Notes under the pieces: model-generated
What the model saw: the letters and a program-made list of their open reading frames with translations, nothing else
What the model was told of the DNA's origin: nothing
Databases searched by the model: none
In this document: one piece after another, positions 22,160 to 29,253 of the stretch
Numbering within the stretch: the first letter of the stretch is position 1
Layout: each line of letters begins with the position of its first letter
Translations under genes and position numbers: made by a program
NCBI GenBank assembly: GCA_910589485.1
Contig: CAJUSW010000015.1
Location: forward strand, 4,910 to 68,909
Origin: an uncultured Duncaniella sp.
GTDB lineage: Bacteria; Bacteroidota; Bacteroidia; Bacteroidales; Muribaculaceae
DNA length: 64,000 nt
Direction of reading: 5' to 3'

Positions 22160-22684
22160 ATGAAAAAGTTATTCGCGATATTTGCCGTGGGGCTGCTTGT
22201 GTGGTCCTGTGGAGGCAACTCGGAAAAACGTGTAAAGACATTCAGTGATGTAGAACAGGAATTTGCGTCTACTCTGACGGAAGCAGACACCGCGAAGGTG
22301 CTTGCCATGGGCAATCAGTTTCTGGACAGCATACGTTCGGGCAACGTAGCATGGTCGCTCGATCAGCTGAATGAGATTGATTCGGTGGGCGCGATTGTCC
22401 CGATAAGCACGTCGACGCGCGAGCGTCTGGAGGCGCGTTTCAGGAATTTCCCGGTCGTAGACTATGAGCTCGATTACTATGCGTTTTCGCTCTCGGGGTT
22501 GAACGATCTGAAGTACCGGACGTTTTTCCAGCCGAGCGAGTCCAGGGAGGCAGGAGCTCCCGGAATGTCGATGATGTTTAATCCGGTCAAGAAGGATGGA
22601 GAATGGTATCTGTGTCTGAAGGAGGCTGGACAGCCTGCAAAGGATGCGTCAAGTGCCATTGATCCAAGGACAATAGTTGAGTAA
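22160..22684 (+). CDS. Hypothetical lipoprotein
   Basis: The 174-aa protein begins with a lipoprotein signal (MKKLFAIFAVGLLVWSCGG, lipobox VWSC, Cys17), so it is probably anchored to a periplasmic or outer-membrane face. The mature part is mixed alpha/beta with no recognised domain. It contains a helical VEQEFASTLTEADTAKVLAMGNQFLDSIRSG segment and an aromatic FPVVDYELDYYAFSL strand. It lies 22 nt after the terminator of the large lipoprotein gene and ends in its own strong terminator. No function can be assigned. Confidence 0.7.
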   Translation: MKKLFAIFAVGLLVWSCGGNSEKRVKTFSDVEQEFASTLTEADTAKVLAMGNQFLDSIRSGNVAWSLDQLNEIDSVGAIVPISTSTRERLEARFRNFPVVDYELDYYAFSLSGLNDLKYRTFFQPSESREAGAPGMSMMFNPVKKDGEWYLCLKEAGQPAKDASSAIDPRTIVE

Positions 22685-22719
22685 CAACCTATCTCCACAC
22701 ATTAAAATCCAATATGTCG

Positions 22720-22757
22720 TCCCGGACGTCGTTGAGAAACGATGCCGGGATTTTTTT
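22720..22757 (+). terminator. Rho-independent terminator
   Basis: TCCCGG (22720-22725) pairs with CCGGGA (22745-22750), with further pairing towards a GAGA loop, and is followed by seven T (22751-22757). It ends the small lipoprotein gene. The T-run merges into the first base of a 'tagtatagagg' repeat. Confidence 0.85.
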
Positions 22758-22879
22758 AGTATAGAGGGGGGGTTAAGTATAGAGGCGAAAGTATAGAGTA
22801 TAGGGATTAGCTTTTTTGACCACAGGGCCATAGGACTATATCGGCTTGAATTATATTGATCTTTGGTTCTGTGGTCTAA
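22757..22879 (+). repeat. 'tagtatagaggcg' dispersed element
   Basis: It contains 'tagtatagagg', 'aagtatagaggcgaaagtatagagtatag', 'gattagcttttttgaccacagggcca' and 'atcggcttgaattatattgatc' in order, ending 'ggttctgtggtct'. Other copies: 16897, 23644 (reverse), 25989 (two tandem copies) and 47849 (reverse). It is always intergenic and non-coding. Confidence 0.75.
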
Positions 22880-23030
22880 ACATAAACTTTTAAACCCAAT
22901 AAACCTGTAAACTCATAAACCTATAAACTCCTTAAACCTATAAACTCATAAACTTTTTCCTGTACCATAACCTTATAACCATATAACCTTCGGCTCTGCC
23001 GAATATAACTAACCTTTGGCGTATGCCAAA
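22880..23030. repeat. TTATAAAC-type array with two short hairpins
   Basis: Degenerate units of the form 'ataaacct', 'ctcataaac' and 'tataacc' run from 22880 to about 22986. Then come TTCGGC-TCT-GCCGAA (22989-23003) and TTTGGC-GTAT-GCCAAA (23015-23030). The second hairpin carries a paired change on both arms relative to the common form, so pairing is preserved. The array ends 22 nt before the -7 box of the DUF1573 gene. Confidence 0.75.
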
Positions 23031-23052
23031 TAAGAAGTTAAAAATATTTTTG

Positions 23053-23060
23053 TATCTTTG
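23053..23060 (+). promoter_or_regulatory. -7 element of the small DUF1573 gene
   Basis: TATCTTTG is a perfect -7 match. No TTTG is visible 19-21 nt upstream, where the sequence is A-rich. It lies only 15 nt before the ATG at 23076 (21 nt before the ATG at 23082), so the mRNA leader would be very short. Confidence 0.55.
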
Positions 23061-23075
23061 TGAGTTATTCAAAAT

Positions 23076-23456
23076 ATGCGTATGAAACGAATAATCCTGA
23101 TATTGCTTGTGGCTATGGTCTCGATAGGGGCCTGGGCCAAGGGTGACGCGCAATTTGCGTCGCGGGAGCATGATTTCGGTACCATCAAGGCTAAGGGTGG
23201 TGCCGTGACGGCTACTTACGAGTTCACTAACACGGGCGATGAGCCTATCAGCATCGTGACGGTGACCAACGGCGGATGTGGTTGCACGAAGCCGTCGTTT
23301 CCGCTCGAACCGATAGCTCCGGGCAAGACGGGCAAGATTAAGGTGTCGTTCAACCCGGCGACGTTCAAGGGGGAGTTTCACCGTAGCGTGAAGGTGCAGT
23401 TCAGTTACAGCCGTAAACGCGCGGTGCTTAAATTCAATGGAGTCGTAGTGCCTTAA
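23076..23456 (+). CDS. DUF1573 domain protein, single domain
   Basis: This 126-aa exported protein has a signal peptide (MKRIILILLVAMVSIGAWA) and one DUF1573 domain (residues about 25-125). The domain shows the pattern EHDFGTIKAKGGAVTATYEFTNTGDEPISI, then GCGCTKPSFPLEPIAPGKTGKIKVSFNP. The GCGCT motif and Ig-like beta-sandwich layout are diagnostic. The domain is common in Bacteroidota exported proteins and has no defined biochemical function. Translation may start at 23076 or at the second ATG, 23082, which begins directly with the signal peptide. A two-domain DUF1573 gene follows about 290 nt downstream across a repeat block. Confidence 0.85.
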   Translation: MRMKRIILILLVAMVSIGAWAKGDAQFASREHDFGTIKAKGGAVTATYEFTNTGDEPISIVTVTNGGCGCTKPSFPLEPIAPGKTGKIKVSFNPATFKGEFHRSVKVQFSYSRKRAVLKFNGVVVP

Positions 23457-23643
23457 TTCGGCGGAGCCGAAGTTTATAGGTTTATTAGACCAGAGATCCA
23501 GAGGTCATATAATTAAGGCCAAGTTGGACCAGAGATCCAGAGATCAATATAATTTAGGCCAGGTTAGACCAGAGATCCAGAGGTCAATATAATTTAGGCC
23601 AAGTTAGACCATAGAACCAAAGATCAATATAATTAAGCCGATA
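23457..23643 (+). repeat. Hairpin and four tandem ~40-bp repeats
   Basis: Directly after the DUF1573 stop codon lies TTCGGC-GGA-GCCGAA (23457-23471). Four tandem units then begin at 23485, 23524, 23564 and 23604, with lengths of 39, 40, 40 and about 40 bp. Each reads roughly 'ttagaccagagatccagagg' then 'tcaatataatttaggccaag'. The last unit is the most diverged. The units lack spacers, so this is a tandem array and not a CRISPR. Confidence 0.8.
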
Positions 23644-23735
23644 TAGTCCTATGGCCCTATGGTCAAAAAAATCTAATCGCTATACTCTATACTTTCGCCT
23701 CTATACTAAAAAACTCTGGTCAAAAAAGCTAAAAT
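23644..23735 (-). repeat. 'tagtatagaggcg' dispersed element, reverse orientation
   Basis: Read on the minus strand this contains 'tagtatagaggcgaaagtatag', 'agtatagcgattagatttttttgacc' (broken here for length) and 'atagggccataggact'. It matches the copies at 22757 and 25989. An open frame runs through it into the next gene and falsely lengthens it by 33 codons. Confidence 0.75.
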
Positions 23736-23749
23736 ACAAAAAAAGAAAG

Positions 23750-24826
23750 ATGAATAAAAGAATATTGGCGCCGTTGGTGGCTTTTGTGGCCTGGGTGGGT
23801 GCCGTGGGTCAGAATGTGTGGCTCGAGAAGGTGCATGATTTCGGTGCCTTTGACGAGGATATGGGCACGGTGTATTGCGAGTTCAAGCTCGTGAACAACG
23901 GGTCGGAGCCTCTGGCCATCACCGGGGCGCGGGCCAATTGCGGTTGCACCCGCCCCGAGTTCTCGACCGCGCCTGTGGCTCCCGGCGATACTGCCGTGAT
24001 CAGGGTGGGTTTCGACCCCAAGGGGAGGCCGGGACGCTTCAAGAAGCGCATCAACGTGGATTGCAGCGCTGAGCCTACTCGCACGTCGCTCACTATCACG
24101 GGCACGGTGATAGGCTCGTCCAACACGCTCAAGAGCCGCTATCCGGTGGCTGTGGGGCCTGTGAGGCTGAGGTCGAGTGTGATAGCCTACGGCAAGGTGC
24201 TCAAGGGGGAGACCATGGGGCAGTATGTGGATGCCTACAATGCGTCGGGCGATACGCTGAGGCCACGCGTGGAGGGTGCGCCCAAGTATATCCACACGAT
24301 AGTCCAGCCCAAGGTGGTGCCTCCGGGCGAGCAGTTTATTGTGTCGACGGTGCTTCACAGCAATGAGACTCCGAGCTGGGGCATTACCACTGATTCGCTG
24401 ACGTTCTATCCCGACGCGCGGTCGACGGAGAGCAAGACCATAGAGACTGTGGTGATACTGGAGGAGAATTTCTCGAAGCTCACGGCCGAGCAATTAGCCA
24501 AGGCTCCGGTGCTGGATACCGATGTTACGGCCATTGACCTGAAACAGCTGTCTAAGAGCGCGAAACCGTTTACCGAGCATTTCACCATCACCAACCGGGG
24601 GAAGAGTCCGCTGATAATACGCGGAATCGCGTGTCCCGATCCGGCTGTGGAGGTGACTATGAAGGATAAGACCATCAAGCCGGGCAAGAGCGCGCGGGTG
24701 GATGTGACCATCACGCCGGCTAAGATAAAGAGCAATGAACTGCTCAACGCGCGTATAAATATCATAGCCAACGATCCCGCGCATCCATCGACGATGGTAC
24801 GGGTGGTAGGAGAAATAATCCCATAA
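23750..24826 (+). CDS. DUF1573 domain protein, two-domain
   Basis: This 358-aa exported protein starts with MNKRILAPLVAFVAWVGAVGQ, a signal peptide, at 23750; upstream in-frame codons encode repeat DNA and were excluded. The first DUF1573 domain (about residues 20-125) has KVHDFGAFDEDMGTVYCEFKLVNNGSEPLAI and NCGCTRPEFSTAPVAPGDTAVIRVGFDP. A second Ig-like region follows, and the C-terminal part (about 260-356) repeats the pattern (FTITNRGKSPLIIRGI, KPGKSARVDVTITP). The GCGC-type motif is kept only in the first domain. A polyA/G-rich stretch (aaaaagaaag) precedes the ATG. It probably acts in the periplasm or at the cell surface; the role is unknown. Confidence 0.85.
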   Translation: MNKRILAPLVAFVAWVGAVGQNVWLEKVHDFGAFDEDMGTVYCEFKLVNNGSEPLAITGARANCGCTRPEFSTAPVAPGDTAVIRVGFDPKGRPGRFKKRINVDCSAEPTRTSLTITGTVIGSSNTLKSRYPVAVGPVRLRSSVIAYGKVLKGETMGQYVDAYNASGDTLRPRVEGAPKYIHTIVQPKVVPPGEQFIVSTVLHSNETPSWGITTDSLTFYPDARSTESKTIETVVILEENFSKLTAEQLAKAPVLDTDVTAIDLKQLSKSAKPFTEHFTITNRGKSPLIIRGIACPDPAVEVTMKDKTIKPGKSARVDVTITPAKIKSNELLNARINIIANDPAHPSTMVRVVGEIIP

Positions 24827-24868
24827 ACTTATAACCTCATAACCTCATAAACTTCGGCGTAAGCCGAA
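24827..24868. repeat. Short TTATAAAC-type array with hairpin before meaB
   Basis: 'ataacctcataacctcataaac' is followed by TTCGGC-GTAA-GCCGAA (24853-24868), which ends 8 nt before the meaB ATG. A hairpin this close to the start could affect ribosome access if it is in the mRNA. Confidence 0.7.
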
Positions 24869-24876
24869 TAAAAGCC

Positions 24877-25974
24877 ATGGAACATATAGAGAACGACGAG
24901 AAGTATAACGGCCTGACCGTGAATCAGGGGGTGGCCCAGCCTCCCGTAGTGAATCCTTACCTGCAACGCCGCCGTCCACGGCGCATGCCTTCGGCGGCCG
25001 ATATGGTGGAGGGGATATTGAAGGGCGATGTGACCATGCTTTCGAGGGCTGTGACGCTCGTCGAGAGTCTGTCGCCCGATCATCAGACTCTGGCCCAGGA
25101 GGTGATAGAGAAGTGTCTGCCTCACTCGGGCAATTCGCGCCGTATAGGTATCACGGGTGTGCCTGGAGCGGGTAAGAGTACGTCGATCGACGTGTTTGGC
25201 CTCCATGTGCTCAAGCAGGGGGGCAAACTTGCCGTGCTTGCCATCGACCCGTCGAGCGAGCGCACCAAGGGCAGTATCCTTGGCGATAAGACGAGGATGG
25301 AGAAGCTGTCGGTGCATCCGTCGGCGTTCATCCGCCCCAGCCCGTCGGCAGGATCGCTCGGCGGTGTTGCCCGCAAGACGCGCGAGACCATAGTGCTGTG
25401 TGAGGCGGCGGGATATGACAATATTTTCGTGGAGACCGTGGGTGTGGGTCAGAGCGAGACGGCCGTTCACTCGATGGTAGATTTCTTCCTGCTGATACAG
25501 CTTGCCGGCACGGGCGATGAGCTTCAGGGCATCAAGCGCGGTATCATGGAGATGGCCGACGGCATAGTGATCAATAAGGCCGACGGCGACAATGTGCAAC
25601 GCGCACAGCTTGCGGCGGCCCAGTTCCGCAGTGCGTTGCATCTGTTCCCTACGCCGGCGTCGGGGTGGACACCCGAGGTGCTGACCTATTCGGGCTATTA
25701 TGAGCTTGGCATAGATAAGGTGTGGGATATGATAGACCGTTATTTCGCGTTTGTGAAGGAGAACGGTTATTTCGACCGCAAGCGCAGCGAGCAGGCTCGC
25801 TACTGGATGTATGAGACCATTGACTCGCAGTTGCGCTCGCATTTCTATAATAACCCTGAGATAGAACGGATGCTTGCGGAGAAGGAGGTAAAGGTGCTTA
25901 ACAATCAGCTCAGCTCGTTCATAGCCGCCCGCGACGTCCTCGACCGGTATTATTCAGCTCTTTTTGAGAGATGA
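24877..25974 (+). CDS. meaB: Methylmalonyl-CoA mutase-associated GTPase MeaB
   Basis: This 365-aa G3E P-loop GTPase protects and reloads adenosylcobalamin-dependent methylmalonyl-CoA mutase. Walker A is GVPGAGKS at residues 94-101, followed by LAIDPSSERTKGSILGDKTRM, the ArgK/MeaB signature. The Walker B/switch region is FVETVGVGQSE, and the base-recognition motif is NKAD in IVINKADGDN. A C-terminal helical dimerisation region completes the family layout and the length is normal. The mutase subunits are not in this window. A B12 adenosyltransferase that would supply the cofactor is encoded at 51745. Confidence 0.96.
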   Translation: MEHIENDEKYNGLTVNQGVAQPPVVNPYLQRRRPRRMPSAADMVEGILKGDVTMLSRAVTLVESLSPDHQTLAQEVIEKCLPHSGNSRRIGITGVPGAGKSTSIDVFGLHVLKQGGKLAVLAIDPSSERTKGSILGDKTRMEKLSVHPSAFIRPSPSAGSLGGVARKTRETIVLCEAAGYDNIFVETVGVGQSETAVHSMVDFFLLIQLAGTGDELQGIKRGIMEMADGIVINKADGDNVQRAQLAAAQFRSALHLFPTPASGWTPEVLTYSGYYELGIDKVWDMIDRYFAFVKENGYFDRKRSEQARYWMYETIDSQLRSHFYNNPEIERMLAEKEVKVLNNQLSSFIAARDVLDRYYSALFER

Positions 25975-25988
25975 GGTTTATGGGTTGA

Positions 25989-26175
25989 CTTTAGTATAGA
26001 GGCGAAAGTATAGAGTATAGCGATTAGCTTTTTAGACCAGAGGGCCAAAGTTTTAGTATAGAGGCGAAAGTATAGAGTATAGCGATTAGATTTTTTGACC
26101 AAAGAGCCATAGGACTATATTTTTAGATCCGAGAGAATATCGGCTTGAATTATATTGACCTCTGGTTCTATGGTC
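25989..26175 (+). repeat. Tandem pair of 'tagtatagaggcg' elements
   Basis: The 62-bp unit starting 'tttagtatagaggcgaaag' at 25989 is repeated almost exactly at 26051. A longer tail follows the second unit ('gaccaaagagccataggact', 'atcggcttgaattatattgacc', 'ctctggttctatggtc'). This is the only tandem arrangement of this element seen in the window. Confidence 0.8.
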
Positions 26176-26257
26176 AATCTATAAACTCATAAACTCATAA
26201 ACTCATAAACTCATAAACTTATAAACTCCTAACCCCATAACCTTCGGCTACGCCGAA
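26176..26257. repeat. TTATAAAC-type array with hairpin
   Basis: Five or more consecutive 'ctcataaa' units (26183-26226) lead into TTCGGC-TAC-GCCGAA (26243-26257). The gldE promoter begins 7 nt later. A degenerate TTTG-ctatg-TCGAA sequence (26264 onward) resembles a decayed hairpin copy and contributes the TTTG of that promoter. Confidence 0.75.
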
Positions 26258-26263
26258 TAAAAA

Positions 26264-26294
26264 TTTGCTATGTCGAATAAAAGTGTTAACTTTG
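26264..26294 (+). promoter_or_regulatory. Promoter of the gldE-gldD-PPTase operon
   Basis: TTTG (26264-26267) is followed after 19 nt by TAACTTTG (26287-26294), a perfect consensus match. Transcription would start near 26301, about 46 nt before gldE. Confidence 0.85.
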
Positions 26295-26346
26295 CAGTGT
26301 CGGAGCAATATGCCCGGCACTTTTTGTTTAACTCATTTACTTAGAA

Positions 26347-27720
26347 TTGGATACCGACCCCCTGCCGGCTTTAGATGCCGTAATGACATTAATCACCGGA
26401 ATGATTGATCTCCCCTTGCTCGCCGTGCCCTCGATGGGGGCAGCCCAGATAGTTGCTCTGGTACTTGCGGTGCTCGCATTGTTTGTTTCCGGTTTTGTAT
26501 CGGGTAGTGAAATAGCGTTCTTTTCGCTGTCGCCCGCCCAATGTGACGAACTCGAGGAGGAGGGAAAGCGCGGAGAGCGCATCCTCTCGATGCTTGACAA
26601 GCCCGAAAGGCTTCTCGCTACGATCCTTATAGCCAACAATCTGGTCAACGTCACCATAGTAGTGCTGTGTAACTTTGCGCTCGGCCCGGTGTTTGAGGGT
26701 ATGAGCGAGGTGTGGAGTTTCGTGTTGCAGACTGTATTGCTCACATTCCTGATACTCCTTTTCGGCGAGATACTCCCCAAACTATATGCCAACTCCAACA
26801 ACCTTGGATGGGCGCGCATGGCCACCGGTCCGCTGAGCGGAATGGTGAAGCTGTTCTATCCGCTGTCGTCGGTGCTTGTGAAGAGCTCTGTGATAGTCAA
26901 CAAGGTTGTGCCCAAGCGTAGCGATGCCGTTACGGCCGATGATCTCACCCAGGCCCTCGAGATAGCCGAGGTGGACTCCAAGCAGGATAAGGATATCCTG
27001 GAGGGAATTCTGAAGTTTGGCGACACTACAGCCTCCGAGGTCATGACTCCCCGCGTGGATGTGACCGGCCTGGATGTGGAGCTCACGTTCCCCGAGGTGA
27101 TGAAGGTGGTGATCGACAGCGGATTTGCCCGCCTGCCGGTGTATGAGGAGTCGATGGACGATATCAAAGGCGTTCTCTACTCGCGCGACCTGTTGCCCTA
27201 CGTGGGCAAGGCCGAGTCGGCCGACTTCAAGTGGCAGTCGCTCATGCGCGAGCCTTATTATGTGCCCGAGTCGAGAATGATCGACGACCTGCTCGAGGAT
27301 TTCCGCACGCGCCGTGTGCATCTGGCCATCGTGATCGACGAGTTTGGCGGTACGCAAGGCATAGTCACCCTCGAGGATGTACTTGAGGAGATTGTGGGCG
27401 ATATCGACGATGAGTATGATGAGGAGGAAAAGACCTACCGCCGTCTGCCCGACGGATCCTATGTGTTCGAGGGTAAGACGCTGCTTAATGACTTCTTCCG
27501 CGTCACCGGACTCGATGAGGAGGAGTATGCCCAGGTCACCGAGGACTGCGAGACGCTTGCTGGAATGCTCCTTGGCCTCAAGGGCGATTTCCCCAAGGAG
27601 AAGGAGTCGATAGTGTATGGCCGTTGCCGTTTCCTGGTCCTGTCAGTACGCCAGCACCGCATAGTGAATGTGCGCGTGAAGGTGATGAACGAGGTCCAGC
27701 CCGACCAGATGAAGCAATGA
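26347..27720 (+). CDS. gldE: GldE-like CNNM/CBS-domain membrane protein
   Basis: The 457-aa protein has an N-terminal CNNM (DUF21) membrane domain with helices near residues 30-50, 85-110 and 120-145 and the motifs SGFVSGSEIAFFSLSP and LLFGEILPKLYA. Paired CBS domains follow (VMTPRVDVTGLD; REPYYVPESRMIDDLLEDFR) and then a CorC_HlyC C-terminal domain (DGSYVFEGKTLLNDFFRVTGL). This layout, next to gldD, identifies the Bacteroidota GldE family, linked to gliding and to lipoprotein assembly for type IX secretion in Flavobacterium. The frame opens with TTG at 26347; ATG at 26383 is an alternative. It overlaps gldD by ATGA. Confidence 0.88.
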   Translation: MDTDPLPALDAVMTLITGMIDLPLLAVPSMGAAQIVALVLAVLALFVSGFVSGSEIAFFSLSPAQCDELEEEGKRGERILSMLDKPERLLATILIANNLVNVTIVVLCNFALGPVFEGMSEVWSFVLQTVLLTFLILLFGEILPKLYANSNNLGWARMATGPLSGMVKLFYPLSSVLVKSSVIVNKVVPKRSDAVTADDLTQALEIAEVDSKQDKDILEGILKFGDTTASEVMTPRVDVTGLDVELTFPEVMKVVIDSGFARLPVYEESMDDIKGVLYSRDLLPYVGKAESADFKWQSLMREPYYVPESRMIDDLLEDFRTRRVHLAIVIDEFGGTQGIVTLEDVLEEIVGDIDDEYDEEEKTYRRLPDGSYVFEGKTLLNDFFRVTGLDEEEYAQVTEDCETLAGMLLGLKGDFPKEKESIVYGRCRFLVLSVRQHRIVNVRVKVMNEVQPDQMKQ

Positions 27721-28382
27721 CGCGCTCAGGCCTGATAAAGCAATTCTTGGCCCCCCGTATTGCGCGCTTACGTGAAATATCGGCTGTCACCGCTACGGTG
27801 ACAGCCGTTGTTGTGCCGTCGCTTCTGATAGGGACGGCCGGATGTGGCGGAGGCACGGGCGACCGCCATGTGGCTGTGCCCCGGCCTGAGGCCTATCCGC
27901 GCGTGGTGATGCCCGACAGCAGTTATGTGGATCTCCCGGTGGCGGGAGGGGTGACGCTGAGGGTGAATGAAGGTGCCGGTGTCAACGTGTCGTCGCGCGA
28001 CGGCGCAGAGTGGGTTGATATCCGCTACAAGGGCGTGTGGGGCGAGCCGGGGGTGTATCTAACCGTCACCGAGGCCAGGGCCGGCGAGGTGGAGGAGGTG
28101 ATGGCCAACCGTCGCGAGAGAATGGCCCTGAACTTGGGAGGGCAACGCTATGAGCTCACCGAGCTGACCTCGGCCGGCGGATGGGAGTGCATGATGGCTG
28201 TGGCTCGCGGATCGCTCACCACTCCGGTGCAGATATTGGCCCGCAAGGATGGGAGCGTGATAAGCGGAGCCTTGGTGCTCACGTTGCCGGATGCTGACGG
28301 CGTGGCCCCCGATCCTGTGGCGTTCGCCCCCGTGGTGGATGCTGTGGAGCGCGATATGCTCACGCTACTGAAATCTCTTTGA
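27717..28382 (+). CDS. gldD: GldD-like gliding motility lipoprotein
   Basis: This 221-aa lipoprotein gene starts at ATG 27717, which overlaps the gldE stop (ATGA). The hydrophobic segment SAVTATVTAVVVPSLLIGTAGC gives the lipobox GTAGC. The mature N-terminus VPRPEAYPRVVMPDSSYVDLP matches the GldD pattern (KPxGYpRIdLPexsY), and the gene order gldE-gldD supports the name. GldD is needed for gliding and for stabilising the GldJ lipoprotein in Flavobacterium; in non-gliding gut Bacteroidales it probably supports type IX secretion (inference). The N-terminal region before the signal is unusually basic and long (about 20 residues). Confidence 0.75.
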   Translation: MTRSGLIKQFLAPRIARLREISAVTATVTAVVVPSLLIGTAGCGGGTGDRHVAVPRPEAYPRVVMPDSSYVDLPVAGGVTLRVNEGAGVNVSSRDGAEWVDIRYKGVWGEPGVYLTVTEARAGEVEEVMANRRERMALNLGGQRYELTELTSAGGWECMMAVARGSLTTPVQILARKDGSVISGALVLTLPDADGVAPDPVAFAPVVDAVERDMLTLLKSL

Positions 28383-28406
28383 TCCCACTTTTATATTTCT
28401 TAATCT

Positions 28407-28949
28407 ATGGTTACAATCGATATATATAGTATGGCTATCCCGGCCTCGGAGCGGGGTGGGAGACGTGATTGCGAGCGGGAGGCCGTGGGCGCGCTCGTGG
28501 CCCGCGCGTTCGGCTCCGGAGCAGTACTGGATCATACTCCCGAGGGGGCGCCTTACATCGCCTCGCGTCCCGGCGTGAATGTGTCGGTGTCGCATAGCCG
28601 GGGGGAGTGTGTGCTGGCCGTGTCGGCTGTCAAGGTCGGCGTGGATCTCGAGGAACCCCGCGAGCAGTTGACGAGGGTGGCCGGAAAGTTCCTTGCTCCG
28701 GAAGAAAAGGGGAGGGGAGAGCTGTCGGTGGATGAACTTGCCCGATATTGGTCGGCGAAAGAGGCGGTGTTCAAGTGTGCCGGAATCTCCGATCTTGTGA
28801 TCTCCGAGATAAAAATTGACGGGTCGATGAAAAAAGCGACTGCGAGGGGTGAAATTTTCTCGATTTTTTTCGCTGAAAATTTTGCACCCGCCGTGCTCGC
28901 CATTGCCGTAAAAGGGACTGAAAACGGCGTGAAAATCGGTTTGAAATAG
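28407..28949 (+). CDS. 4'-phosphopantetheinyl transferase superfamily protein
   Basis: This 180-aa enzyme transfers 4'-phosphopantetheine from CoA to a serine on carrier proteins. The Sfp-type motifs are present: VSVSHSRGECVLAVS (residues 59-73), the Mg-binding VGVDLEEP with D80 and E82, and WSAKEAVFKCAG with the conserved W115, K118, E119 and K123. The length suits the short Sfp-like class. It lies 24 nt after gldD in the same operon, an arrangement common in Bacteroidota. Whether it serves fatty-acid ACP or a secondary pathway cannot be told. The last third is AT-richer than the rest. Confidence 0.9.
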   Translation: MVTIDIYSMAIPASERGGRRDCEREAVGALVARAFGSGAVLDHTPEGAPYIASRPGVNVSVSHSRGECVLAVSAVKVGVDLEEPREQLTRVAGKFLAPEEKGRGELSVDELARYWSAKEAVFKCAGISDLVISEIKIDGSMKKATARGEIFSIFFAENFAPAVLAIAVKGTENGVKIGLK

Positions 28950-29009
28950 AACTGAAATTATTCTGAAACACGGAAAATGCTATATTTTTTGAAAAAAGTT
29001 GTTGAAATA

Positions 29010-29041
29010 TTTGGTCAGAAGTAAATTTGGCTATAACTTTG
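29010..29041 (+). promoter_or_regulatory. Promoter of tRNA-Asp
   Basis: TTTG (29010-29013), 20 nt, TAACTTTG (29034-29041) is a perfect consensus match, about 42 nt upstream of the tRNA. Confidence 0.85.
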
Positions 29042-29083
29042 CACTCGCTAAAGGGAACTAACCTAAAGCACCTCAAAAACCTT

Positions 29084-29157
29084 GGTGTGGTAGTTCAGCT
29101 GGTTAGAATACCTGCCTGTCACGCAGGGGGTCGCGGGTTCGAGTCCCGTCCATACCG
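29084..29157 (+). tRNA. tRNA-Asp(GTC)
   Basis: A complete cloverleaf: acceptor GGTGTGG/CCATACC (one G-T pair), D-arm GTTC-AGCTGGTTA-GAAT, anticodon stem CCTGC/GCAGG around loop CTGTCAC (anticodon GTC), and T-arm with GGTTCGAGTCC. The discriminator base is G (29157) and CCA is not encoded. It is flanked by its own promoter and a strong terminator, so it is a single-gene transcript. Confidence 0.97.
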
Positions 29158-29170
29158 CTGAGGAGAGAGG

Positions 29171-29218
29171 AGAATGTGTAATCGATAGTCTTCGGACTTC
29201 ATTACACATTCTTTTTTT
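29171..29218 (+). terminator. Rho-independent terminator after tRNA-Asp
   Basis: A perfect 12-bp stem AGAATGTGTAAT (29171-29182) / ATTACACATTCT (29201-29212) holds an inner AGTC-TTCG-GACT tetraloop hairpin (29187-29198). It is followed by a run of T. A textbook terminator. Confidence 0.95.
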
Positions 29219-29253
29219 ATATCCATTCGTCCCGATACAATTTTGGCGCGCGC

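Noticed and set aside
23485..23643. Tandem 40-bp units as a CRISPR array
   Set aside because: Units abut directly without unique spacers and no cas genes are near.
23651..23749. N-terminal extension of the two-domain DUF1573 protein
   Set aside because: The 33 extra codons translate a dispersed repeat; the signal peptide starts at 23750.
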